From Coriaria nepalensis (Eukaryota > Streptophyta > Magnoliopsida > Cucurbitales > Coriariaceae), in NCBI GenBank assembly GCA_027186245.1, contig CP114487.1, forward strand, positions 8,179,001 to 8,243,000: DNA of 64,000 bases, read 5' to 3'. The notes beneath the pieces are model-generated. The model had not been told where the DNA came from, ran no database searches, and worked only from the letters and a program-made list of their open reading frames with translations. The translations under genes and the position numbers were made by a program. This document shows, piece by piece, positions 38,804 to 50,130 of the stretch (its first letter is position 1; every line of letters starts with the position of its first letter).

Positions 38804-41800
38804 TTAAGGAAGTCGTCGATCAGCAGCCAGCTTCTCGTTGATTGGAGAAACCTTTATCGGTAAGCCCCGTTTGGGCACCGGAAAAGGCTCGTATTGTATC
38901 CCTTCCTCATCTCCGACCGCTTTCCACCTACGACCAAACAAACAGACCACAAAATTAAAAGTAAGTTCATATATTTAGTGATGTATTTCAATTTTTAGAA
39001 TTCAAAAATTAAAAACAGTTAATCATTAATTAAATAACTTCTAATACAATTTTTGTCCTTAGTTATTAATATTTTCACTGAAGCTATAATATATTTTCAC
39101 ATTTTATTATTTTTATATCTATTTGATAATTATTTTAAAATACTTATATCAAAATATATTTTAAAAGTTCTAACTAAAATAGAGCCCGAATCTTCATTTT
39201 ATCTCTAATAAATTAATTACTATTTATTTAAAATAAATGAGTGAATTATATTTTAAATTATACGATAAATCTCTATCTAAATTTTTATAAGTTATTTTCT
39301 CAGAGAAACGCTAACTCATGTAATCTATAAGTTAAAAAAAAAAAAAAAAAAATTTCATTTATATATATATATGTCAGTCCAAATATGAGATTTGTTCGAA
39401 AAAATCAAGAATCAAATATTAGGGAATTAACAATTTGGACCACACAAATTTCTGTTATTTTAAGTTAATTAATGAGAAATTCTTATTTAAAATAAATAAA
39501 ATAAAATAAAGTAAAAAAATTTATTTGTTAAATTATAAAAATAATACATAAATTAAATATAAGAAAGAATTCGTACCAGTAGGTAGTGGTAAGGTGATGG
39601 AGTAGGACAAGCATCTCGAGCTTGGCCAATTCACTGCCTGGGCACGAATGCACTCCGTTTCCAAACGGCATATACGTGTTTGGTCTTGGCGGCACCTGCA
39701 GTAATTATATACAAATAACTCATAGTAAAAAAAACTTGGTCACGTGATCTGACATTTAGTTTTCCTGTTTAACCAGATTGATTCGTATCTATCGTGGATC
39801 TATTTAGAGGAAGATTCAGAAAAAAGAAAAACTGAAAATGACCTTTTACTTGAAGATAATATATGGTATAAATAGAATAGAGACCATTTACAACCTTATA
39901 TTTCTGACCAAGACAGGATAGCATTTTAACAGTTCACCTGACCCACTTTCTTCATCATTGATATATCTCATCTCATCTCATCTGATCATCTGATCATCTT
40001 TCTCATGCATGATCTCATACACACGTTATATATACATACATATATATATATATATATGTAAATATAGGGAAAGATTAAAAATGGCGTATGCACACCTCGA
40101 ATCTTGAAGGGTCAAATTTCTCGGGGTGAGGGAAGAAATCAGCGGAGTGATGGATTGTTCTGAAGAGAGGAAGAACCTTCCAACCTCTTGGAATGAAGTA
40201 GCCCTCAAACTCAACATCTTGAACTGCTTCTCTGAATGTGAATGATAGTATGCTCGCCGTTCTAAGCGTTTCTTGTATCACCTGCCACATGATAGCATGC
40301 ATATATCTCTTTCATATACTACTATTTTTGTCCAAGGATTTTGGTATGCACATGTATATGATCATGTCATCACGTCACAAATTAAATATAATTTAAATCA
40401 TAAACGTCACTTCATAATTGATGCGACATGTACAAAAATATCTTTTTTGTTTGATCAATGTTTCAATAATTAATTTATAATTATAATTAATGATAATCAT
40501 AATGAAGTACCCTGCTAGTCAATGGCATCTGCCTACTATCCTCCCACGTCAGGCCTCGGTTTCCTTCAACCATTTTGCATCTAAGTATTGCTTCCTGTTC
40601 CCTCTGAGACAAGTAATTGATGATTAGTTAATTGAGGTATCAATTAAAGGGGGAGATTAAGGTGGTCGATTAATTGATTGATTACCGTAACAGCTTGAAG
40701 AAGGTCCTGATTGTCGTTCAAGTACTTGACGAGCCATGTAAGAACACTGGCGGTTGTGTCGTAAGCGGCGAAGATTACTCCGATCAAATTATCAGCAATC
40801 TGAGAATCTGTGATTAGCTCGTCATTGTGATCATGATCATTAGTATTAGTTGGCTTAATATGCTGCTCAGATGCTGCCAATAAGACTCCCAACAAGCCTC
40901 CACCATGTTCCCTACTCTCTCTCCTCTTCTCTATCAACCTCTTCAACGTCTCATTCAGCAGCTTCCTCGCCTTCATAGCTTTCCGAAACGGAGTTCCGGG
41001 CAGATCTAACGGCATTGAATTATAACCCTTTTCCAGACATAGATACAGTTTCTTTATCCCTTCCCTCTCAAATTCTTGCTTCTCGTTATCATTAATATCC
41101 CCAAATGCCGATATCATCGCCACATCAAACGCGTACTAAATCAAAAAAGAAAAACGTTACGGATTACTGTTCGAAAATAAGCTCAACAACAATAAAAAAA
41201 AAAAGAAACGTAACATTAAAAGATATGCATGTACAAATACGCACGCGTTTCATCTCTTCCAGAGTGTTGATGGAATCGGGATTGATGTTCCAAGTGGGGA
41301 GAAGTTTGAGCACGGTTTGCTCAATTTCTTGAACATGATATTTGATTTTACAAGGGAGGAAAGAAGACTGGACAAGTTTCTTGAGCCTAGAATGGTAAGG
41401 ACCCTGGTGAAAGAAGAGAGCTTCTGGGCCAATCATCTTTTCTTTGCTGGGCGGGAAAGTGGGTTTAAAGAGATGAGCTCTGCTGACAAGAACACTTTTA
41501 GCCGCCTCTGGGCTTGAGATCATGATACAAGGGCAGCCCAGTATATGGGTCTTGAATATGTCCCCATAACGCTTCTGCCTGTTGGAGAAGAAAGTGTTTG
41601 GGTTTTCTGTGTAGAGGTTTAGGGTTTCTCCAATGTAAGGCCAGCCCATTGATCCAGGTGGCAGCCGCTTGTGTTTTGGGTGGTGCCATTGCAGATAGTA
41701 GATGATTATTAACAAGAGGGAAGAGAAGAAAATGGTTAGTATCATACTTGTTGTAGTTAGGAATTGGTAATTATTTTGAGAAGATGAAGAAGATGATGAA

Positions 41801-41880
41801 GAAAATGAAGATGATGATGATAGGTGGGAGAAGACTGTGAATAGAGCTGGCTGCATGGCTGTTGTGAATAGAGGTGGCAA
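38804..41880 (-). CDS. CYP707A: Abscisic acid 8'-hydroxylase, CYP707A family, 6 exons, up to 535 aa
   Basis: This ER-anchored P450 hydroxylates ABA at C8', the committed step toward phaseic acid, and so sets ABA levels in seeds, guard cells and rehydrating tissue. Exons on the minus strand are 41880-41245, 41135-40686, 40603-40511, 40281-40096, 39695-39577 and 38927-38804, all in phase. Motifs in order: Pro hinge LPPGSMGWPYIGETLNLYTE, HILGCPCIMISSPEAA, I-helix AAYDTTASVLTW, K-helix ETLR, DPSRFE, and heme loop FGNGVHSCPGSELAKLE with the axial Cys near residue 473. The end is EGIQYEPFPVPKRGLP. Usual CYP707A length is about 465-480. The first Met gives a Ser-rich extension before the membrane anchor (TSMILTIFFSSLLLIIIYYL); Met9 (41856) or Met46 (41745) may be the real start. 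By synteny it resembles CYP707A2. Confidence 0.93.
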
Positions 41881-42691
41881 AGGCTAAATTGAACAGGTAT
41901 CTTTCGTTTATTTATAGCTATTAGCTACCAAGCTAGCTAGTGGGCTGAATTCATAAATGAAGAGGGGAGAGAGGATGACGAGTAGGTTTTATACACAGAA
42001 TTTGGGGTTGGGAAGTTGGGATAGTGTTTTCTTAATTATTAATTAATTAATTTATTTATTATAAATTATAGGATCAAGCTTTTCTTAGATTGATAAATGG
42101 TTTAAATTTTTACCAGGTTTTCTGAAAATGAGTTCCACGTTCTTATTATCATTTTAATTTTTCTTTTTCTTCTACTTCTTGTTGAAGTTTTTGGCCTGAA
42201 TCTGTTGTGTATTGACTATTGAGTAGTACTCTTGTATTATTCTAAATTTAAGTGATTTTGACGGCATCTAGAACTTGTCTGAATATATCAAGTATTGGTT
42301 TTCAACATTCTTAAACCATATTCAAGAGTAACCTCAAGCCTTTTCCAGGTCGTGTATAAGATTTACTTTTAAGATTTTGAATTCAATATTGTATAGTAGA
42401 TGTTTAGTACTTAACCATTAACACGTTATATATAACCCAACTAATCTATATAAAAAATTAGCTTGATTACAGTCGAATAAAAAATGGTTTAATTATTCAA
42501 TTTAATTAATTTGTAAGAGCAGTACTCAATCACAACACCTTTGGCCAAAAAAACAAAAAAAACAAAAAAAAGAAACGAAAAAAAAAAACCTTACTACAAT
42601 TTTGCCGATAAAATAATTGAATCGGTTGAGTCAAAAATAGGAAAGCCCGGTTCATGAAAGAAAGCTGAGCAAACTTAGGCTATCTCGTAAA

Positions 42692-43209
42692 CACGTGATC
42701 TTATATTTATTGTGCACAGCAGTGCCAAAGGCGAAGGGGACACGTCCGACAGTAAGTCACTAACCGCTACCATACATGCATGGCTATGCATGTTCCTTCA
42801 ATTCTTTCTGTCTCTTCATTTTCTTGTTGAGGCATTCTTACTTTCAAAACAACGACCGGTCGGTCTACAAAATCTCCTTAAAACAAGTGCTTTGGATCCC
42901 CCTCCTTTTTATTTATTTATTTTTTTATTTATTAGTATTATTTTCCTTAAATATCCATCACCCGATTAGATCATTTTGGGCTCGAACTCAATGGACAGCA
43001 TAGTGCAAACTGCATGCAATTGCCACGTCTTCATGACCGCAAGATCTTCAACACCTCTATCCATGTTGAACTTGGACTTGGACTTGGACTTGGACTTTGA
43101 CTTTGACTTTGACTTATTCCTCCTCAGCTTTTTCTCTCCTGCCACGTCAACGGTCCTGATGTGTCCACGTATTCCACTAGGATCCTCGCTGACTTTCCAT
43201 GCTACGTGG
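42692..43209. promoter_or_regulatory. Cluster of ACGT-core (ABRE/G-box-like) motifs upstream of CYP707A
   Basis: Six ACGT cores occur in about 520 bases: CACGTG 42692-42697, CACGTC 42741-42746, GCCACGTC 43022-43029 and 43141-43148 (reverse complement ACGTGGC, the strict ABRE core), CCACGT 43165-43170 and ACGTGG 43204-43209. They lie 0.8-1.3 kb upstream of the CYP707A start. ABA induction of CYP707A genes is known in other plants; function here is inferred. Confidence 0.45.
43069..43116. repeat. Hexanucleotide repeat GACTTG/GACTTT, 8 units
   Basis: Units GAACTTG-like, then GACTTG repeated, then GACTTT repeated, then GACTTA; on the minus strand it would encode a Ser-Lys run. Confidence 0.85.
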
Positions 43210-43528
43210 AAGTAAGTTGTTGGGGGGTTTACTTTTCTAAGTATCACAGAGTCATGATGATGATGATGTTAAGGTTGTATTATGGTAAGTCAGACACTCT
43301 CTCCTTATAAAGAATTACATTTAATTTCTCTAACAAGTTGTACATCAAGCAATTATTACATACTTTACAACCTTTGTATTCATAGAGTCACATTGATTCA
43401 ACGTAATACATATATGGTAGAAAATCCGTATAATTAAATATCTAAATATAAACACCATGTTCTTAAGTTTTCACTCACTTCTCATATTACATCTGTCCAG
43501 ATCAAACATTAGCAACCATGTGTTCCTT

Positions 43529-43612
43529 ACCGCTCTCAGGTAATCTTAGACATCTTCTTGGAATTGGTCATTGTACAACCGCTCTCAGGTAATCTTAGAC
43601 ATCTTCTTGGAA
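43529..43612. repeat. 35-bp direct repeat, 49-bp period
   Basis: ACCGCTCTCAGGTAATCTTA and the following 15 bases occur at 43529-43563 and identically at 43578-43612. The second copy runs into the copia RT fragment. Confidence 0.9.
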
Positions 43613-44215
43613 GTCACAGCATTACTGTTTCATGGTACTTGGAATTTAGCTTTACCTCCACCCGGTTCAAACATCATAGGCTACAAATGGATTTTTCGGA
43701 TTAAACGAAATTCTGATGGCAGTATTGATCGATATAAGGCTAGCTTAGTAGCAGAGGAATTCACACAATGGCCATCTTGACCATTAAGAAACATTTAGTT
43801 CAATTGTTAAACCGGCGACTATCTGTCTTGTTCTAACGATTGCTGTTATGCAGGGCTGTCATCTTATTATATTAACATAAATAATTTCTTCATAGAATTA
43901 ATTTTTCCTTTTACCTTCGTATTTGTAGAGCTATATATAGTATTTATGTTTCATTATTCCTAATTTATTTCTTTACTTAGCACAACTTATTTGTATTATA
44001 AAACAAATGATAAATTATCAATAAAAAATTAGAACAGTTTCTTACCTATTTAAAAAATTAATATCTTACACAGATGAATGAATGCCAATAATGCCTTTTT
44101 GCACGGGATCTTAACTGAACAAGTTTATATCCAACAACCTCCCAGTTTCTCTGATCCGGTTTATCCTTGACATGTAGGTAAGCTCAAGAGGAGTATTTAT
44201 GGCCTAAGCAAGCTC
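43610..44215 (+). mobile_element. Ty1/copia reverse transcriptase fragment with an internal insertion
   Basis: 43610-43868 reads as the start of copia RT (TWNLALPPP, IIGYKWIFRIKRNSDGSIDR, then VKPATICLVLTIAVMQG). The frame resumes at about 44074 with NANNAFLHGILTEQVYIQQP and KLKRSIYGL. The two halves match adjacent parts of a normal RT (the QGWHL and QLDVNNAFLHG regions), so about 200 AT-rich bases (43869-44073) were inserted. The second half also has an in-frame stop (VYP-stop-HVGKL). No LTR is seen. Confidence 0.8.
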
Positions 44216-44384
44216 CACGGGTACTGCCGGGCTTGTATGCTGGGCTGGGCTGGGCCGGGCCGGCCGAGTTTGGAAATTTGTTTAAGCTTGAGTCCGTATT
44301 TTAGCCAGACTTAGAGTCGGGTTTTTCCCCCATACTACGAGCTAAGTCAAAAAACCCGACCCATTTTGACATTTCTAGTTTCAA
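44216..44384. mobile_element. Possible hAT/MITE remnant with GGGCTGGGC-type end
   Basis: The left side is rich in GGGCTGGGCTGGGCCGGGCC. The right side reads AAAACCCGACCCATTTTGAC followed by ATTTCTAG. Such ends, with GGG(T/C)CGGG cores, are typical of short hAT-related elements. Terminal inverted repeats and a target duplication could not be confirmed. Confidence 0.35.
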
Positions 44385-45470
44385 TATCGATTTAAAAATG
44401 GATTGAGGGACTTGAGAGATCGGACGTGATGATGTTATGTTAGAGACACCAGTATCTAATAGCCACTTGGAGTTAGAGGACGGAGAGTTCGGCGAACAAG
44501 AGGCAGAGTTAACCATGGGCTATTTTGCGACAAGCCTTCGCAGTGTGGCCCGAAAGTCCACAATATTGGCAGACAGGCTAAGTGGGTCCATTGTTGCTGT
44601 TATGGTAATGGGCCTAAGAGGAATTATTGCTATGCTGATATTGGGCCCTTTGAGAGTTAGGCCTGGACCTGGAGAAGTTCCCTCTTTGGTTGGAATGATA
44701 GCTTTGCTGCTTTGAAGAGGAGCGGCCATTGTTACCACGTGAAGCAGATGAGTTGCGGCCGTGAGAGGAGGACGAAGCAGGTCGGCGGGAAGCGGAGTTC
44801 GCCGGTACGACCAAGTTTCCGGTAAAATATTCAAGATGCCGAAGATAAGCTTCGTGAGACTCGAGGAGATCGTGGAGTTCCGAATTGAAGGGTTGTTTCT
44901 CTCGTGCGAATCGGAGCTGCGATGTCACGATACTCGGCCCCCAGGCCATTGAGAACGTCTAGGGTGAGATCATCGGCCTTGGCCTTAATTCCTTGAAGAA
45001 AATCGGAACCCGATTGGGATCCACGCTTGGTGAGGGAAAGATCCTCCTTGAGCTGCATAACACAGTTCGGGGATCGATTCGCATATAGGCGAAGAACCGA
45101 TGTCCACGCGTTACGACCGGTCGTGGAGGAAGCCACCATGGGCATGACCGGTTCGGACATGAAACCGAACAAAGCGGAGAGGATGAGTTTGTCTTGGCTG
45201 TACCAGTGGTAATGTGCGCCAGAGGATGCGGTGTTGGTTTCAGTGGCAGGACACGGGGTAGAGCCATCAAGGTAGCCGAGTAAGTCCGTACACAATGAGG
45301 AGGCATTCGCCTTGAGCACGCCAAGACGAAAATTGCTTGGAGTCAATTATAGGGGCAATTGATGATGGGCATTAATCACGACAAGAGGAATGCCGGTTAG
45401 TCCAACAAGCGGATTGGAAACTTTCGGTGCATCGGGTTGTTCAGTGGGTTTTTGGGTTGGAGCAGCCATG
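44301..45470 (-). mobile_element. Ty1/copia gag with zinc knuckle and protease start, decayed
   Basis: On the minus strand a gag frame opens at 45470 (MAAPTQKPTEQPD). It meets a TAA where the family usually has Lys (LPL-stop-LTPSNF), then continues with a gag core (YLDGSTPCPA, VMQLKEDLSLTKRGSQS, FLQGIKAKADDL). After frame changes, a Ser/Asn/Arg-rich tail follows. A zinc knuckle CQYCGLSGHTAKAC lies at about 44540-44580, then the protease start SKWLLDTGVSN. The element is in opposite orientation to the RT fragment to its left, so the two came from different insertions. Confidence 0.85.
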
Positions 45471-45569
45471 GCAGGGGTGGTGGGATCTCGAAGGAAAAAG
45501 AAAAAAACTTGTGAGTGTTTTTAATACTCTTGATGCCATAAAGAAGTATTAGTTTTGGTATGTTTTACT

Positions 45570-46690
45570 GGGGGGTGAGAAGAAAGAAAAAAATACCGTA
45601 CCAATAGAAACCGACCAAAACATGTTCGGTTAAACTAGTTTTTGATTTTTTGGTCGGTTTCGGTAAACCAACCGAAATCGATCGAAGCTGATAATTTTCG
45701 ATGGTTCTTGTTCGGTTTCATGTGCCAAAATGTTTATCGACCGAAACATGTTAAGGCAAATCGGTTTTCGAATTTTCGGTCGGTTTCGGTGAACCAACCG
45801 AAAATCAAAAACCTATTATTTATTTACTTACTCTACGCAACGACAGGACTTTCGACCCGTAGAGTAAATTTGTAGTTATGATTACTTTACTCTACGGGTC
45901 GATAGGGTCATCGACGCGTAGAGTATCATAACTTCTAGTTTATTCTACAGGTTGATGATGCCTTCGACTATTCAAGTAAGCTAGAAATTATGATTATAAG
46001 TTTATAATTTATAATACTCTATGGTTTGATGAGGTCTTCAACCTATAGAGTATCATAACTTTTAGTTTACTCAAAAGGTGGATGAGGCCTTCGACCTATA
46101 GAGTAAACTATCATAATTGATAGTTTACTCTATGGAACGATGAGGCCTTCGACTCGTATAATATCATAACTGTTAGTTTACTTTACGACTCGATAAGGCC
46201 TTCAACTTTTCAACCTGTAGAATAAACTAGCATATGATATTAATATTGATATTGATTACTTTTATGATGGGGCCTTGAAGGCATAGTCACAATCACAGTC
46301 CATACCTCTAGATATTGATTAATATCTATGAATTTATGATATATTTGAAATTATTTTGATTATGATATTAAGTAGAATGATATTTTTTAGTTATTATAAT
46401 GTCAAATTTTTATCAAATATGATATTAATTGAAGTCAACTGCAAAATAAATTATTAAATAATATATGTACTCATTAATTACATATATCATAATATAATTA
46501 AGTGGAAATAGAAAAGAAAAAAATTGACAAAAAAACCAAAAAACAGAATCGATTTCGACTGAAACTGATTAGTCTAATACCTATGTTTTTCGGTTACTAT
46601 TGATTTTTTCGGTCAAATCGGTAAAAATTTGATTCGATTGCATTTTTGGTTTCTGATTGGTTTTACCAAAAACCAAAAATTGCTCATCCC
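45570..46690. mobile_element. Non-autonomous hAT-like DNA transposon (1.1 kb) with target-site duplication
   Basis: The 11 bases TATGTTTTACT occur at 45559-45569 and again at 46691-46701. Between them the left end reads GGGGGGTGAGAAG and the right end, reverse-complemented, reads AGGGATGAGCAATTT, an imperfect terminal inverted repeat of the GGG-TGAGCA type. Both sub-terminal regions are full of CGGTTTCGG / CCAACCGAAA motifs in opposite orientation (45600-45810 and 46545-46690), usual for this class. It has no coding capacity. The exact duplication length (8-11 bp) is ambiguous because element ends and duplication share bases. Confidence 0.7.
45830..46232. repeat. Minisatellite of about seven hairpin-forming units
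   Basis: Units of about 53-72 bases each open with ACTCTACGGGTCGA-like sequence, have a GATGAGGCCTTCGAC-like centre and close with CGTAGAGTATCATAACT then TAGTTT. The opening and closing parts of each unit are inverted repeats of each other. Unit starts are about 45830, 45888, 45941, 46013, 46068, 46126 and 46179. Confidence 0.75.
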
Positions 46691-46701
46691 TATGTTTTAC
46701 T

Positions 46702-47034
46702 ATTAGTAAGTACATTTATATAGCAGTTCGCTTTAATCGTAGTTGATAATATACCTGGAATGAGTAAGCCAAGAATCCAGGAGATTGTTGAGCAGAGAGA
46801 TTCATGGGATTGTTATTTTAGGCTAATCTGATGTGATCCGGAAGTGGTTGAACTAGACTCACGTATACATAGAACCTTCCTTGCATATCATCGGTACAAA
46901 AGCGAAACTTCTCATTTTGGTACTATAATGGTCAAATTGATGCGTTATATATCAAATAAAACCCAAATACAAAAGTAACTACAATGTATTGCAAGATTAT
47001 AGAATTTAGAAAAGAAAAAAAAAAAAAAAACCAA
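46702..47034. other. Spacer downstream of the ZIP gene
   Basis: No gene is seen. The right end is the probable ZIP 3' UTR (minus strand), with an A17 tract at about 47014-47030. Confidence 0.6.
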
Positions 47035-48078
47035 CTATGTATCCCATATCATAACAACTGCTATAACAGCAACCCCGAGAAGAACAGCCAGAAACTTGTA
47101 GTAGGGAGTATCGAAATAACACTTATCTTGTGGCTTAAAGCCTTTGGCAATAAGATGGTTAATAGCCACATAAATGAACACCCCACAAGCAATTCCCATG
47201 GAAATGGCATATATCCAATCCGCTACATGCCCTTGCGTTGTTGCGTCAATAGCTATTCCTATTCCCACTCCAATTGGGCTTGATACTGCAAAGGCAAAAG
47301 AATAAGCAGCGGTTGTTAAAAATGGCCTTGTTGGTAACATCCTTAGCAGCGCTATTCCCATCCCAATTGCTGCAAACACTTTGTGCAATGATATAGTCCA
47401 CAGGTTCTTCCAAGCATCTCCCTTTGTACCTGCAACTCCAACAGCAATCCCCTCAAAAATTGAATGGAAACATAAAGCAAGGATGAGTAGCATGGTATCC
47501 CCGAAAGATGTCGTCTTCAAGAAAACCGGGTTGGCATGATAATCATCAGCTCCTCTGTCTTTATGATCATGAGCAACTACTGTACCTTCTTCCACTTCAA
47601 CTCTACCACTTTCTCCATGCCTAGTTACACTCCTTGTAGCAAAGATTACTAAGCAATCACCAAGCATGGTCAATAGATAACCAGCCGAGGCTAACATGAA
47701 TGCAAAAGGGTACGTTTTGCTTGTTAGATCGCCAAAGGTCTCGTTCGAATCACTCAGGAAATGCATCAATGAAGTACCCAGAAAAACTCCACCCGCAAAT
47801 TGTGTTCCCAATAGAAGAAAGCTTTCGTTCCAACGAAAAACGTAAGGAGAAATTCCACCTGCAAACGTGCTAACGAGAAGAATAATCAGGCACCATATTT
47901 TGACAAGAATTAGACCCCTTGCATGTAAGTCAACCTCGTCACCACTACTGTCGCTTTCATCATCGTCGCCTCCGCCGTGAGCTTTGATCGCAGAAAGTTG
48001 CAGAGATAAACTGATGGAAAAAAATATTAGAGAGGTTGCCTTAATCAAGTAACTTTTGAGGTATTGAGTGGAAGCCAT
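47035..48078 (-). CDS. ZIP2: ZIP2-like zinc/manganese transporter, 347 aa, single open frame
   Basis: ZIP transporters bring Zn, Mn or Fe into the cytoplasm; plant ZIP2 is linked to Mn/Zn movement in roots. The protein has a hydrophobic signal-like N-terminus and a short His/Asp segment ([16 protein letters not shown]). Eight membrane spans are predictable; spans 1-3 cover about residues 55-148 ([40 protein letters not shown], then [14 protein letters not shown]). A variable loop with [12 protein letters not shown] follows. The span-4 metal motif is [10 protein letters not shown] and the span-5 motif is [11 protein letters not shown]. The C-terminus is MIWDT. The sequence is uninterrupted and of normal length. 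It resembles Arabidopsis ZIP2 (At5g59520) and less so ZIP11, which also fits the local synteny. Confidence 0.93.
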   Translation of the reverse strand: MASTQYLKSYLIKATSLIFFSISLSLQLSAIKAHGGGDDDESDSSGDEVDLHARGLILVKIWCLIILLVSTFAGGISPYVFRWNESFLLLGTQFAGGVFLGTSLMHFLSDSNETFGDLTSKTYPFAFMLASAGYLLTMLGDCLVIFATRSVTRHGESGRVEVEEGTVVAHDHKDRGADDYHANPVFLKTTSFGDTMLLILALCFHSIFEGIAVGVAGTKGDAWKNLWTISLHKVFAAIGMGIALLRMLPTRPFLTTAAYSFAFAVSSPIGVGIGIAIDATTQGHVADWIYAISMGIACGVFIYVAINHLIAKGFKPQDKCYFDTPYYKFLAVLLGVAVIAVVMIWDT

Positions 48079-49689
48079 TAACGAGCAAATAGCTGAAGTG
48101 ATCGGTTGAGTACATTGGTTTGTTAGTTATGTAAGAATTAATATGCAATTTCTTCTCTTTCTAGTACATTTTTTACTATTCAAGATTGTATTGTAAGGTT
48201 GTACTACACAGTAGTTACGAAGGGACAAGGACGTTTTGACTTTTCAAGATTGTACTACAAACTAAATATGAGGGACAAGCATATTACTTTATGCTGTTAA
48301 GTACACTGACCATTTGATATAACTTATCTTTAGTTCCTTCCTTAAGCATGTACGAGATAATTCAGTACATTTTATATACTATGCGTTCTTATTTCATACG
48401 TTAATAAATACCCTTTAACCATTGATTCTTAAATAATTAGATTTCCGTGACCATCGGAGGAACCCTAAAAAACAAAAAAATCAAACCAGACGCTTTCACC
48501 GTCTTCGGCAGCTATTTTCGCCGATGAAGCCAAGCGGGCTATGTCTTCATCCTGCATTTCAAAGAGCATTGCTTGGTCTTATCAGTGTTGAAGACTGTTT
48601 TCTTTCTCGAGCTTAATGCCTTATTAAGCAATCAATGACCTGGAAAATCAGTAAATTAGAAATTTCAATTGTGTTTTCTATCTGTTCATTCCAAAATTTC
48701 TGATAACTTTTGGTATGGATACTGTTTCATGTGATTATATATTTTTTTTCCTCCCTTTTGTTATCATTTACATTTCCATTGAACTGTTTTGAAGCTGAAC
48801 TTAATGGCCTGAGTAGTGAAGTGGTTGCATCAAATTCTCTTGGAAATCGATTAGAAGATGAGGATACATATCTTGTAATATAGTTAGTAGTTACTTCAAC
48901 TAGCGGACCTTGGATTCTACCTCGACTGATTTTTAACTTCTCATGTTGGATAAATTTATGGGTTTTAGTTTGTGTACAGAAAAATCCAGCTTTGATAGTA
49001 GTTAAGTTACTAAACTGATCTTAGATCGGTTAACATTTAGTATATTGGTTCGCTAAATGTAAATGCAGGTTGGTATATGTTAATATTGTTTCCAAACCGT
49101 CCTAACTGGATTTGGATTCTAGATTTATGTAAATGTAAAAATTCTTGCAGAAGTTCAATATGTATTCCATTTTTCACAGTGCAGAATCCTGTATAGAATC
49201 TACCTACTTTTCAATTTGTATATGGTTTAGTGCAATTCCGTAAGATATAACAAGTATCCAACAAATGTCTATTCATCATTTTACACAAATATTTATTAAT
49301 TATAAATGTAGACTATGGACTTGGAAGCTTGCTTTTTGGCCAAAAAAAAAAAACAGCTAGAAATTAGAACAAACTTGGATAAATGAGGAGTGATGGTGCT
49401 ATGTCGGTGACAGCTTAGCACTATTAAAATATGTCACCATTGGTGTTAGACCTGTGACAACCAACTAACTAAAACGTCACAACTCTTTAAATTGATATGA
49501 GTTCAAAAAGATTAATGTGAAATGTGGGCGTCCCTCGCTATAAGCAATGCGTTCCATCTACGCTCGGTATAGTGCTGAGCAAGGCATGCTGTAGCGGCAC
49601 TCGATTGCAGTGATAAGTAGGCAAAAGTTCTCATACCATACTAGACGAGAGCAAGTAAAGAAACTAGTTTAAACTAAAATTAAGAAGAT
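48079..49689. other. Spacer upstream of ZIP2
   Basis: It should contain the ZIP promoter next to 48079. A GC-richer patch at 48480-48560 has a short coding-like look but no recognisable frame. 49520-49640 has GC-rich bases that may belong to the 5' part of the LINE remnant to the right. Confidence 0.45.
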
Positions 49690-50130
49690 TAGATTACCCT
49701 TTTGAAACATAAGAACATTCACTAGTAAGTTAATAGAGTTGGTGGATATCATGTGTAGAAGAAAAGGAAACATAGTTTGTTTTCAAGAGACAAAGTGGAT
49801 GAGGAGGAAGGCTAAAAAAATAGAAGAATAATTCAAATGTTTATATTCAGGTACAGATAAAATTTAAAAATTGGGTGAAAATAATGGTAGATAAAATTAA
49901 CTTTTGCTAATGGGCAGAATATAAATCAAATTGATTACTTTCTTATGATGAGACAAGACTTAAGTAATTATAAAAATTATAAAATCATCTCAGGAGAATG
50001 CTTGACGACACAGCATCAGTTATTGATCATTGATTTTTGTCTTGTGAGTAGAGGTAGAATGGATAGAGTGGAAATATTTTTTGGAAACCCTCTCAAAACT
50101 CAAACTAAGAACTTGAAACTCATGAGTTTA
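49690..50130 (+). mobile_element. RTE-type LINE remnant (AP-endonuclease pieces)
   Basis: 49720-49830 reads TFTSKLIELVDIMCRRKGNI and VCFQETKWMRRKAKKIEE, the N-terminal endonuclease region of plant RTE-clade LINEs. After a gap, 49897-50095 reads TFANGQNINQIDYFLMMRQD and then IISGECLTTQHQLLIIDF, the C-terminal endonuclease region with the S/NQIDYFL and QHQLLIIDF signatures. The middle of the domain is deleted and no RT remains. Such genes are often misannotated as craniofacial-development-protein-like. Confidence 0.75.

Larger units (their letters stand above)
41881..43577. other. CYP707A upstream region
   Basis: No gene is supported. The minus-strand frame at 42966-43247 contains a Lys-Ser hexanucleotide repeat and has no homologue I recognise. 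Several ACGT-core elements (listed separately) lie at 42692-43209. Confidence 0.5.

Noticed and set aside
42966..43247. 93-codon minus-strand frame with a Lys-Ser run
   Set aside because: The run is the translation of a hexanucleotide microsatellite, the flanking residues match no family I know, and the region is better explained as promoter sequence.
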